From contig CAKOSE010000004.1 in NCBI GenBank assembly GCA_934102055.1, positions 1 through 53,665 of the forward strand: a stretch of 53,665 nt of DNA, in the 5' to 3' direction. The stretch is from an uncultured Bacilli bacterium (GTDB lineage Bacteria; Bacillota_I; Bacilli_A; RF39; UBA660). A program made the position numbers and the translations under genes. The first letter of the stretch is position 1. The number at the start of each line of letters is the position of its first letter. The notes below the pieces were generated by a model. The model ran no database searches. It was not told where the DNA came from and saw only the letters and a program-made list of their open reading frames with translations. Of this stretch, positions 8,309 through 15,276 are shown piece after piece.

Positions 8309-8385
8309 TGGTAGCGACGGAGGGGATCGAACCCCCGACCTTCCGGGTATGAACCGGACGCTCTAGCCAGCTGAGCTACATCGCC
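8309..8385 (-). tRNA. tRNA-Met (CAT anticodon, elongator type)
   Basis: A 77-base cloverleaf with GTAGCTCAGCTGGCTAGAG D arm, anticodon loop TTCATAC inside a CCGG/CCGG stem, GGTTCGATCC T arm and an encoded CCA end. The acceptor stem GGCGATG with CGTCGCT is nearly that of the Bacillus elongator tRNA-Met and lacks the 1-72 mismatch pattern and GGG/CCC anticodon stem of initiators. A CAT anticodon could also be a lysidine-modified tRNA-Ile, but the body sequence favours Met. Confidence 0.95.
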
Positions 8386-8449
8386 AAAAATATAGGCAAT
8401 GTAATCATAACACAGGTTTATAAAAGTTGCAATACAATTTTGTATTTTT

Positions 8450-9424
8450 TTAGCTTAATGTGCGTTTTTTTATATCATTTGAGGTTGAAAATTTATCTAT
8501 TGTGGCTTTTCTATCTATTAGAATGGCTCTTACTATATCAAGAGATATATTATTTTCTTTGTAATCTCTTTTGTAAGACTTGCTTTTTGTATATTTCATG
8601 GTATCGTTGTAAGCTTTAAGGACGCTTATATCGTCTATTAAATGAAGTAAAGCTTCTAGATAACTTTTATGTTTTATGACTTCTAAGTAAGAATATGGGT
8701 CATTGTAATTATAATCTTTAACTTTTAGGATAGATAGTATTTCTTGATTGATTTGTTGTTTTAGAATATCTTCTTTTAAATCGCTAAGATCTTCTTCATC
8801 AATAAATAGAAAATTACTAAGTTCTTCATCTGTTAAATAATTAAAACTATTGCTAGTTAAATATTTCATATCTAAGAAATTTTCTTCACTTATTTTATAT
8901 TTTGTCCTTATTATATAATTTCTAACATCTTCTCGTGTATTTTCAGTAAGTAAATCATTTAGTATATAGATAGTGCTTAGATTTTTTTCTTCATTTAGTA
9001 TAGTAGATAAACTTTCCCTTTGAAAAAGAGAAAGTCCTATTACTCTTAGTTTATCTCTTGTTGTTTCATAACCGTTTACTTCTAAAGATATTTCATCTAT
9101 ATTATCTAATATTTCATTTGCTTGTTCTTCTATATATTTTTGGTTTATCTTTTTATCTAACTGATTAATAACTCTTTTTAATGGAAAGTCTTTTAAGGAT
9201 TCTTTTGTTATTAAATAGTCTAGTGTTGAAAGATCATTGTCATTATAGATGCTAAATTCTTTACCTACTAGTTCTTTTAATTTTAATACTTCTTTTTTAT
9301 ACTCATTGCTGTCTTTTTTGTTGTTTACTTCTAATTTGCATAACATGTTATATGTCTCATTTATTTGTTTTGTGACTTCGATTAAACTTGTTTTAAAGTT
9401 TAGTAATTTTTTTTCATTGCTCAT
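8450..9424 (-). CDS. Unrecognised cytoplasmic helical protein
   Basis: A 324-residue protein with no signal peptide or membrane segment. It is acidic and Leu/Asn/Asp-rich, apparently almost all alpha-helical (long runs such as LKLKELVGKEF and IEEQANEILDNIDEI). No family recognised. The ATG at 9424 has GGGGGA about seven bases upstream; an earlier ATG at 9439 overlaps that site and is less likely. It lies alone between tRNA-Met and L32, separated from the latter by a terminator. Confidence 0.75.
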   Translation of the reverse strand: MSNEKKLLNFKTSLIEVTKQINETYNMLCKLEVNNKKDSNEYKKEVLKLKELVGKEFSIYNDNDLSTLDYLITKESLKDFPLKRVINQLDKKINQKYIEEQANEILDNIDEISLEVNGYETTRDKLRVIGLSLFQRESLSTILNEEKNLSTIYILNDLLTENTREDVRNYIIRTKYKISEENFLDMKYLTSNSFNYLTDEELSNFLFIDEEDLSDLKEDILKQQINQEILSILKVKDYNYNDPYSYLEVIKHKSYLEALLHLIDDISVLKAYNDTMKYTKSKSYKRDYKENNISLDIVRAILIDRKATIDKFSTSNDIKKRTLS

Positions 9425-9472
9425 GTCTAATTCCCCCATGGATAGATTTTATCATTTTTTTATGGATTAGTC

Positions 9473-9500
9473 AAAAAAATAAGTCTTCTTTTAGACTTAT
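9473..9500 (-). terminator. Terminator of rpmF
   Basis: ATAAGTCT / AGACTTAT stem overlapping the L32 stop codon, followed on the minus strand by TTTTTTTG. Confidence 0.85.
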
Positions 9501-9736
9501 TACTTTTCTTCTTTTTTAGTTTCTTTTTTGCTTTTTTTAGCCTTTGTTTGTACTTCTTCTACTTGGTCTTTTATAACTTGTGTGTTCTTATAATAACCAC
9601 ATTCTTTACAAACTCTATGAGATTTAATAGTAGCACCACAATTAGGGCAAACAGTAGTATTCTTAGCTGTTAAAGCCATATGGGCTCTACGAGTTCTTTG
9701 ACTAGTTTTTGAAACTTTTCTTGCAGGAACTGCCAT
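9500..9736 (-). CDS. rpmF: 50S ribosomal protein L32
   Basis: A 78-residue L32. The N-terminus AVPARKVSKTSQRTRRAH is family-typical and the zinc ribbon is complete (CPNC at about residues 30-33, CKEC at about 43-46), so this is the zinc-binding form. The Lys/Glu-rich tail after residue 60 is longer than in Bacillus L32 (about 57-60 residues). The ATG at 9736 with AAAGGAGTGAT upstream is chosen over an upstream in-frame start that would add 13 unrelated residues. Confidence 0.96.
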   Translation of the reverse strand: MAVPARKVSKTSQRTRRAHMALTAKNTTVCPNCGATIKSHRVCKECGYYKNTQVIKDQVEEVQTKAKKSKKETKKEEK

Positions 9737-9829
9737 ATTATCACTCCTTTTTTTATCTACTTGACTAGAAGTCATTGCTTTATAAATTATACACTATATT
9801 TATATAAAATACAAGGAATTTTTTGTATT

Positions 9830-10561
9830 TTACTTTATTTGATTTAAAAAATTTTTTGATTTTAGATATAAACCAGTATATTTTGTATAATAGTCTTCTA
9901 AAAATTTGCTTATTTCTATTTTGTTTTTGTCTCTTATATTAAGTTCTTTTATTTTGAAAATATCTACTAAATCGAACATTCTAAGTAGTTTTATTGTTTT
10001 TTGATCTGCAATGTATTCGTTTGTGTAACAGTTTTTGCAAATATATCCTCCAGCATCACTATTTATTGTTATTATATCTTTTTGGTTTCCACATAGGCTA
10101 CATCTATTGAGAATGGGCTTAACTCCTAGAAATGATAGGTATTTAAGCTCTGCTATGTTGGTAATAAGACTAGGATCTAGGTTGTTTTCTATTTTTATGA
10201 GTGATGCTTCTAAGATATTAAATATTTCTTTTGGATTATTATTTTGTTTAGTAACTTGAGAGGCTAAATCTACTAAATAAGTAGCATATCCTATTTTTTT
10301 TAAATCTGTTTTTATGTTTTTAAAATTATTTATTATATCTACTTCTAATAAGGTTGAAAGTGTGTTTTCTTTGTAATTTAGATAAAATATTCCGTATGTT
10401 AGTTTACAGGATGCTGAACGAAGTTTTGATTTATAATTTCTACAACCTTTAGATATAACGCTTATTATTCCTTTTTCAGGAGTAATTATATTAAGTATTT
10501 TACTAGATTCACTATAGTTAGTATCATTTATCACTATTCCCTTTATCTTGATTGTTTGCAC
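9830..10561 (-). CDS. recO: DNA repair protein RecO
   Basis: A 243-residue recombination mediator that loads RecA onto SSB-coated DNA with RecR. It shows the OB-fold start (IKGIVINDTNYSESSKILNIITPEKG), GKGCRNYKS-like basic block and a four-Cys zinc motif (CSLCG ... CKNC near residues 150-175). The start is GTG at 10561, inside the yqzL-like gene, so the two genes overlap by 38 bases. Last gene of the yqfC-to-recO operon; the spacing to era through yqzL is as in Bacillus. Confidence 0.93.
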   Translation of the reverse strand: MQTIKIKGIVINDTNYSESSKILNIITPEKGIISVISKGCRNYKSKLRSASCKLTYGIFYLNYKENTLSTLLEVDIINNFKNIKTDLKKIGYATYLVDLASQVTKQNNNPKEIFNILEASLIKIENNLDPSLITNIAELKYLSFLGVKPILNRCSLCGNQKDIITINSDAGGYICKNCYTNEYIADQKTIKLLRMFDLVDIFKIKELNIRDKNKIEISKFLEDYYTKYTGLYLKSKNFLNQIK

Positions 10562-10649
10562 TTTTATTTATTATCTCCATTTCTTTATACAACATATAAT
10601 ATTTTATATCTCCTGTTAGTTTGAATAAGTTCCAAATTTTATTTTCCAT
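10524..10649 (-). CDS. yqzL: YqzL-like small protein
   Basis: A 41-residue gene between era and recO, the exact place of yqzL in Bacillus. The family core is visible: KIWNLFKLTGDIKYYMLYKEME, where Bacillus has FTWKVFSQTGNIDTYLLLKEME. The ATG at 10649 has GGTGAT five bases upstream. Its 3' end overlaps recO. Function unknown in any species; the gene is short and easily missed. Confidence 0.85.
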   Translation of the reverse strand: MENKIWNLFKLTGDIKYYMLYKEMEIINKSANNQDKGNSDK

Positions 10650-10679
10650 TTTATCACCTATATATATAGTGATACTTTT

Positions 10680-11564
10680 TTATAGATCTTTTTCAGTAAT
10701 TCGTAATAAATCAAACATTTCTTCTTTATTTTTCCAGTTTTCTATTGTTTTGACATATAATTCTAGATAAACTTTCATGCCTAGGTATTCTTCTAGATCG
10801 TATCTAGCAAGCATTCCTATTTTTTTTAGCATTGCACCGTTTTTGCCAATTATAATTTTTTTTAGATTTTTTCTATCTACTATTATTAAAGCGTTTATAT
10901 ATGCTGTTTTTCTTTTGAAACAAATATTTTCTACTAGACATGTAACTGAATGTGGAACTTCTTCTTTTGTTAAGTTAAGAACTTTTTCTCTTATTATTTC
11001 TCCGATCATGAAGTTTTCATCAACGTTTGTTATAGTATCATCTTCGAAATATTTTATGTTATCTTTTAGATGGGTTTTTATTACTTTTAGTAATTCTTCT
11101 GTGTTATTTCCTTTAAGTCCTGAGACTGGTACTATGTCTTTGAAATCGTATAGATCTTTTAGTTTTATTATTTCTTTTATTAGGTTTTCTTTTTTGATTT
11201 TATCTACTTTGTTTAATACTAGTATAACGTCTTTGTTTTCGTGTTTTAATCTTTCTAGGATTTTTTCATCGCCTTTACCAAAACCACTTGATATATCTAC
11301 TAGGAATAAAACTAGATCGTTTTCAAATGATAAATATGCTTTTTTATTTAGAGCCTCTCCTAGTTTATCTACTGCTTTACCTATTCCTGGTGTATCTATA
11401 AATATTATTTGTGTATCTTCATCGTTATAAATACCATATATATTGTTTCTGGTTGTGCCTACTTTATCTGATGTAATAGCAATTTTTTTGTTCATTATTT
11501 TGTTTATTAGTGTTGATTTTCCTACATTTGGACGTCCTACTATACTTACAAATCCACTTTTCAC
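10680..11564 (-). CDS. era: GTPase Era
   Basis: A 294-residue GTPase that binds the 3' end of 16S rRNA during 30S assembly. The GTPase motifs are GRPNVGKST (G1), DTPGIGK (G3) and NKVDK (G4); the C-terminal KH domain carries IIIGKNGAMLKKIG. I chose the GTG at 11564, which follows AGGAGG and overlaps the cdd stop in a GTGA junction; the upstream in-frame ATG lies inside cdd. Confidence 0.97.
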   Translation of the reverse strand: MKSGFVSIVGRPNVGKSTLINKIMNKKIAITSDKVGTTRNNIYGIYNDEDTQIIFIDTPGIGKAVDKLGEALNKKAYLSFENDLVLFLVDISSGFGKGDEKILERLKHENKDVILVLNKVDKIKKENLIKEIIKLKDLYDFKDIVPVSGLKGNNTEELLKVIKTHLKDNIKYFEDDTITNVDENFMIGEIIREKVLNLTKEEVPHSVTCLVENICFKRKTAYINALIIVDRKNLKKIIIGKNGAMLKKIGMLARYDLEEYLGMKVYLELYVKTIENWKNKEEMFDLLRITEKDL

Positions 11565-11947
11565 TTTAAATCCTCCTTTGAAAAAGGATATGGACATATT
11601 TGCTCCATTTGATATATTTTCTTTTCTTTTTGGTTGTTGTAAACATAAATAAGGGTATCTTGGTTAAAAAATTCTATGAATGTTTGCCTACATATAAAGC
11701 ATGGCATGGCAAATTCTTTACTATCACACATAATATGGATTTCTTTAAAGTTACTTGTAGACTGTCCTTCGCTTATGGCTTTAGTAATTGCTACTCTTTC
11801 GGCACATATGGTAGCACCGTAAGATGCGTTTTCTATATTTACGCCAGTATATTCTTTGCCATCTTTTGTAACTAGTATTGCACTAACACGAAACTTGGAA
11901 TATGGGGCATATGATTTCTTTAGATTCTCTATTAATTTATTTTCCAT
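11561..11947 (-). CDS. cdd: Cytidine deaminase
   Basis: A 128-residue pyrimidine salvage enzyme (cytidine or deoxycytidine to uridine). It has the substrate-binding NIENASYG segment, the catalytic CAERVA (Cys zinc ligand and proton-transfer Glu, about residues 48-50), and the second zinc pair in PCFICRQ. The usual Gly in PCGxCRQ is Phe here, a minor departure that leaves both Cys in place. It overlaps era by four bases, as in the conserved Bacilli cdd-era pair. Confidence 0.95.
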   Translation of the reverse strand: MENKLIENLKKSYAPYSKFRVSAILVTKDGKEYTGVNIENASYGATICAERVAITKAISEGQSTSNFKEIHIMCDSKEFAMPCFICRQTFIEFFNQDTLIYVYNNQKEKKIYQMEQICPYPFSKEDLK

Positions 11948-11957
11948 AACTTACTCC

Positions 11958-12359
11958 TTAAAATAAACTTATTATGCGTGGTATAAACACGATTAGTCCT
12001 ACTATGAAGGCAAATATAGATGCTACTGCAACAGCACCACTTGCACAGTCTTTTGCAACTTTTCCGTATTTGCTTTTTTTATCTCCATCATGAAGATTAA
12101 CGACTGCTTCGATTGCGGTGTTGATTAGCTCTAAAGCAAGTATTTGTCCTATTAAAAGAATAATAACTAGTCTTTCTAAGTAACTTATATTAAGTAGTAG
12201 TCCTAGGATGATTGCTAGTATTCCCATGATGAACATTACTATAATATTTTGTTCGTGATAAAACGCATATCTTATACCTTCTTTAGCATATCCAAATGAT
12301 TTAGTAAATCTTTTTAGGCTTTTTCTATTTTTTTCAAACATTTCTTTATCTTTATTCAT
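11958..12359 (-). CDS. dgkA: Undecaprenol/diacylglycerol kinase (DgkA family)
   Basis: A 133-residue membrane enzyme; in Gram-positive bacteria this family phosphorylates undecaprenol to supply the cell-wall lipid carrier. The substrate/metal motif ELINTAIEAVVNLHDG (about residues 77-92) is intact and three membrane helices follow the family pattern. Its N-terminal KSFGYAKEGIRYAFYHEQN is also typical. The start overlaps the ybeY end by eight bases, in the conserved ybeY-dgkA-cdd-era order. Confidence 0.95.
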   Translation of the reverse strand: MNKDKEMFEKNRKSLKRFTKSFGYAKEGIRYAFYHEQNIIVMFIMGILAIILGLLLNISYLERLVIILLIGQILALELINTAIEAVVNLHDGDKKSKYGKVAKDCASGAVAVASIFAFIVGLIVFIPRIISLF

Positions 12360-12804
12360 CTAATATCATCTCCTGTTTTTTAAACATAATCTTTTCGTCT
12401 TCTTTTTTCATGTGATCATATCCTAGTAAATGTAATAAACCGTGAACGCTTAGAAATGATAGTTCACGAGTTAAGGAATGACTATATTCTTTGCTTTGTG
12501 ATTTTGCTTTATCTACTGAAATGTAGATATCTCCGAGTACTCTTTGTTTTAGAAAAAACTCTTCATTTTTTTCATCTTCTAGGGCAAAACTTATGACATC
12601 TGTTACACTGTCTTTATTTCTATACTTTTTATTTATTTCATGTATTTGGTTGTTGTCTATTAATATTATATTAAAATATGCATTTTTGACATGTTCAAGT
12701 TTTAGACATTTGTTAATATATTTTTTCACTTCTTTTATTTCTTTGTTTAAAGAATAATTAGTTGTGTTATATATTTTATACTTATTTAAGGAATTAAAAA
12801 CCAT
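12352..12804 (-). CDS. ybeY: Endoribonuclease YbeY
   Basis: A 150-residue metalloprotein needed for 16S rRNA 3' maturation and ribosome quality control. The zinc motif HGLLHLLGYDH (three His, about residues 119-129) and the DVISFALEDE block are complete. It is translationally linked on both sides, overlapping the VanZ-like gene by 19 bases and dgkA by eight. Confidence 0.96.
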   Translation of the reverse strand: MVFNSLNKYKIYNTTNYSLNKEIKEVKKYINKCLKLEHVKNAYFNIILIDNNQIHEINKKYRNKDSVTDVISFALEDEKNEEFFLKQRVLGDIYISVDKAKSQSKEYSHSLTRELSFLSVHGLLHLLGYDHMKKEDEKIMFKKQEMILDE

Positions 12805-13388
12805 ACTAAACCTCCTAGTACTAATATTGAGACTATGTCCCAGAATATATCTTTATGGAAGAAGCTAGGTAATCTATCGACTTCTTTTTTACAAATTTTA
12901 TAAAGACCAAAGCCTAGTAAGCATCCTAGTACGTTAAGTATTATATCATCTACATCAAATACTCTTCCTATTAAAAACTGAACTACTTCTATGGAAAGGG
13001 ATGTTATAAAGGCGATTATGGATACTATTAAAGGGCTTTTTACTTTGATATATTTTCCTATAAATACGCCATATGGTAAGAATAATAAAACGTTACCAAA
13101 TATATTTTTATAGAAAAGTCCACTGCCAAAATCATATCTAAGTATTTCTTTAAAGGGGATATAATTATGAGATGACCAGCTTACATCTTGGAAAGTAACA
13201 GCATAAAATAAACAAAGTATGTAAATTATAAAACATAATTTAAATAGTTCATCATGTAATACGAGTTTTTCTTTGTTTGTGAATAAGTATGTTACTCTTA
13301 GTAATACTGCGATTATTATAGCAATTGTTATCATTGGCCAAGAAAAACCAAGTAATGATAATATTTGAGATTTTAGTCCTTCGATCAT
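12786..13388 (-). CDS. VanZ-like family membrane protein
   Basis: A 200-residue protein with about five membrane helices and the VanZ-like core: YAVTFQDVSW, HNYIPFKEILRY, NIFGNVLLFLPYGVFIG and SLSIEVVQFLIGRVFDVDDIILNVLGCLLG. VanZ of Enterococcus raises teicoplanin resistance, but most chromosomal homologues are uncharacterised, so no resistance role is implied. It sits between yqfD and ybeY, where Bacilli usually have phoH and yqfF. It overlaps ybeY by 19 bases and begins four bases after yqfD, so it is part of the operon. Confidence 0.9.
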   Translation of the reverse strand: MIEGLKSQILSLLGFSWPMITIAIIIAVLLRVTYLFTNKEKLVLHDELFKLCFIIYILCLFYAVTFQDVSWSSHNYIPFKEILRYDFGSGLFYKNIFGNVLLFLPYGVFIGKYIKVKSPLIVSIIAFITSLSIEVVQFLIGRVFDVDDIILNVLGCLLGFGLYKICKKEVDRLPSFFHKDIFWDIVSILVLGGLVWFLIP

Positions 13389-13392
13389 ATAA

Positions 13393-14538
13393 CTAGTCCT
13401 CTTCTTCTATATTCTTCAAATCTTCCTCTTTAGAGATATCTTCATAAGTTTTGAAAAAAACTTCTATATACATTTTACCATTTTTAATATACTTTTTCAA
13501 AGTTTTTTGTTTAATTATATATTCATCTTTTTCTAAAGTATCTAAAATATCTTTTTTAGCACGGACTTCTAATATTTTTTTTAGATTATTACTGGTATAT
13601 TTTTTAGACTTGGTTGTGTATTTTTTTTCTTGTTTTATATTTATACTTAATAAATCGTTTTTAAAGATATTACTTGTTTTATTACTTTGTATTTTTTTCC
13701 TTAGTTTAAATAAGATTATTTCTTTGTTATTGGTATTTAAAACAAGGCTTAGATTTCCTTTTTCTTTTGGGACTAGTTCTTTGTGATTTAAACTATCGTT
13801 TACTTTTACTATATACCAAACTTCTGCATAGACTTTTCCACTTGCTCTTACTTTAGAGACAATGTTTTCGTTTCTTATTATGTTTCCGCTTATAATAACA
13901 TCGCCTTTTTTTACGTAGTCATAAGTGTTTTTTTGAACTTGACCGCGTCTTGATTCAATTTTTCTTATATAACCACTTTTTTCTGCGACTATATCTTTAT
14001 AATCATTTTTATCATTTTTTATGTGATCAATTCTTTCTATTACTTTAACATTTAATAGAACTCCTTTTTGATCTAGTTCAATCCATTCTATTTTATCTTT
14101 GTTATTGTTTTTGATATTAAGACTAATTGTATTTAGGGATTTATAGTCTTTTTTTAAAGAATAAAGAGTAATTTTTTCTTTTTCTAAGTTATTAGAAATT
14201 GTTTGTTTTAAGGAATCACTATTGGTATCTATATTTATAAATAAAGTAAAATGAGAAATAAAGCATAGAAAAAAAACACTAATAATAAAAGTAATTAGAG
14301 ATATTTTGTATTTTTTCAAATTCATTAAGTACTTTTTCTTACCACATGTCTTTATTATATTTATTTGATAAGTTGTCTTTATTTTTTTTATTTTTTGATA
14401 ATCGCTATAGGATATTTTTATAAGGATGTTATTTTTTTGATATTTAATATCTAGTATATTTATATCTAGTTTAAGTATTTGTGTTAAGAATTTTCTTGTG
14501 TTTTTACCTTTTATCTCAGCCCAAAAATAATTAATCAT
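13393..14538 (-). CDS. yqfD: Sporulation protein YqfD
   Basis: A 381-residue stage IV sporulation membrane protein, present in spore-forming Firmicutes. It has a cytoplasmic N-terminal domain, one membrane helix at about residues 83-105, and an extracytoplasmic domain with the family block DIVAEKSGYIRKIESRRGQ and VKKGDVIISG, followed by a VYAEVWY segment. The C-terminal part is Lys-rich. TAGGTGAT precedes the ATG. It follows yqfC by eight bases, the conserved pairing. Confidence 0.92.
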   Translation of the reverse strand: MINYFWAEIKGKNTRKFLTQILKLDINILDIKYQKNNILIKISYSDYQKIKKIKTTYQINIIKTCGKKKYLMNLKKYKISLITFIISVFFLCFISHFTLFINIDTNSDSLKQTISNNLEKEKITLYSLKKDYKSLNTISLNIKNNNKDKIEWIELDQKGVLLNVKVIERIDHIKNDKNDYKDIVAEKSGYIRKIESRRGQVQKNTYDYVKKGDVIISGNIIRNENIVSKVRASGKVYAEVWYIVKVNDSLNHKELVPKEKGNLSLVLNTNNKEIILFKLRKKIQSNKTSNIFKNDLLSINIKQEKKYTTKSKKYTSNNLKKILEVRAKKDILDTLEKDEYIIKQKTLKKYIKNGKMYIEVFFKTYEDISKEEDLKNIEEED

Positions 14539-14546
14539 TTTATCAC

Positions 14547-14777
14547 CTAAAATTCAATAGTTTTTATTTTGCCCAGAATCATTATTTCATGATTTTCTAG
14601 TTTTGTTACTCTTAAATCATTGCCTTTTATGTTTATGTAGCCGTTGCTAGTATTTATAAGAATTCTATCATCTTCGAAGACTAAAACTTCTTTAAATGAT
14701 TTTATACTTAGTTTTCCGTCTTCTAGTATGACTCTAAAATTGTTATCATAAACGATATCTCTTAGTTCTTTAAACAT
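14547..14777 (-). CDS. yqfC: Sporulation protein YqfC
   Basis: A 76-residue YabP/YqfC family protein. The family beta-strand repeats are visible in VILEDGKLSIKSFKEVLVFEDDRILIN and the C-terminal LRVTKLENHEIMILGKI. It is the first gene of the yqfC-yqfD-vanZ-ybeY-dgkA-cdd-era-yqzL-recO operon, with AAAGGAGAG before the ATG. YabP/YqfC proteins are linked to spore envelope assembly; molecular function is unknown. Confidence 0.92.
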   Translation of the reverse strand: MFKELRDIVYDNNFRVILEDGKLSIKSFKEVLVFEDDRILINTSNGYINIKGNDLRVTKLENHEIMILGKIKTIEF

Positions 14778-14810
14778 AAACTCTCCTTTATTAAAAAGTA
14801 TGTTTACTAT

Positions 14811-14840
14811 ACAAAAAAAAGACTAGCTTATGCTAATCTT
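14811..14840 (-). terminator. Terminator of the bacteriocin operon
   Basis: AAGATTAGC-ATAA-GCTAGTCTT hairpin (one G-T wobble) followed by TTTTTTTTG on the minus strand. It overlaps the stop of the 50-residue membrane protein. Confidence 0.85.
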
Positions 14841-14991
14841 ATATACAGTTTGAAATTTCTCTTAGATAAGAGCCGAATGCTATTCCTAGAATATTTATGA
14901 AATATAATACTTTTATAACGATTGGTAATGAAATGACTGTAAAAACTATTTTTAACGCTTTTTTCTTGTTTAATCTCTTGATAAAGTGCAT
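14839..14991 (-). CDS. Small membrane protein, candidate bacteriocin immunity protein
   Basis: A 50-residue frame starting MHFIKRLNKKKALKIVF: a very basic N-terminus followed by one or two hydrophobic stretches (about residues 14-40). It overlaps the end of the second bacteriocin precursor by 22 bases and ends in the operon terminator. Immunity proteins are usually small basic membrane proteins encoded right after the precursor, so position and shape fit. There is no sequence match I can name, and the ribosome binding site (AAGAAG-like) is weak. It could also be an accessory peptide. Confidence 0.6.
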   Translation of the reverse strand: MHFIKRLNKKKALKIVFTVISLPIVIKVLYFINILGIAFGSYLREISNCI

Positions 14992-15173
14992 AATTTTTTT
15001 CTTCTTATTCTACGTATAGCAGAACCAAATTCTTGTCCGAAACCATATAGAACCTTAAAAGCTGAAGTGAAGGCGTTTATGACTGAGCCTGAAAACTTTG
15101 CTCCACCGATTACTTCTTTGGATTCTTCTATGGTTAATTTATTTACGACATTTGATTGGTCTAACATAACCAT
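14970..15173 (-). CDS. Double-glycine bacteriocin precursor, peptide 2
   Basis: A 67-residue precursor. The leader ends in LTIEESKEVIGG, matching the class II bacteriocin leader (LS/T-x2-E-L-x2-I-x-GG). Cleavage after GG would release a cationic 43-residue peptide starting AKFSGSVINAF, with a GQEFG (GxxxG) motif, an Arg/Lys cluster (RRIRRKK) and a single Cys near the end. The ATG at 15173 has AGGAG seven bases upstream; an ATG two codons later is possible. It overlaps the peptide-1 gene by 35 bases in another frame. Its neighbour is the dedicated exporter/leader peptidase. Confidence 0.8.
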   Translation of the reverse strand: MVMLDQSNVVNKLTIEESKEVIGGAKFSGSVINAFTSAFKVLYGFGQEFGSAIRRIRRKKLCTLSRD

Positions 15174-15276
15174 CAAGTGCTCCTATTCCAAAAATTATAC
15201 CTGCTATTCCTCCGAGTATTGCCCAAAGAGATACTCCACCTTCTATGTTTTTTAATTCTTTATCGCTTAACTTCAT
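15139..15276 (-). CDS. Double-glycine bacteriocin precursor, peptide 1
   Basis: A 45-residue precursor. The 14-residue leader MKLSDKELKNIEGG fits the double-glycine consensus (L-S-x2-E-L-x2-I-x-GG) almost exactly. The predicted 31-residue mature peptide starts VSLWAILGG, is Gly/Ile-rich with overlapping GxxxG motifs (GGIAG, GIIFG), and ends with a single Cys in IKCRK. GxxxG motifs mediate helix pairing in two-peptide (class IIb) bacteriocins. The ATG at 15276 lies inside the last codons of the exporter gene, 17 bases before that gene's end, with a GGGGGAT site ahead. Both precursors are shorter than most gene-calling thresholds or partly hidden by overlap. Confidence 0.85.
   Translation of the reverse strand: MKLSDKELKNIEGGVSLWAILGGIAGIIFGIGALDGYVRPIKCRK

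Noticed and set aside
12786..13388. Glycopeptide-resistance cluster (VanZ-like and VanY-like genes in one window)
   Set aside because: The two genes lie 35 kb apart in housekeeping contexts, and no vanHAX or vanRS genes are present.
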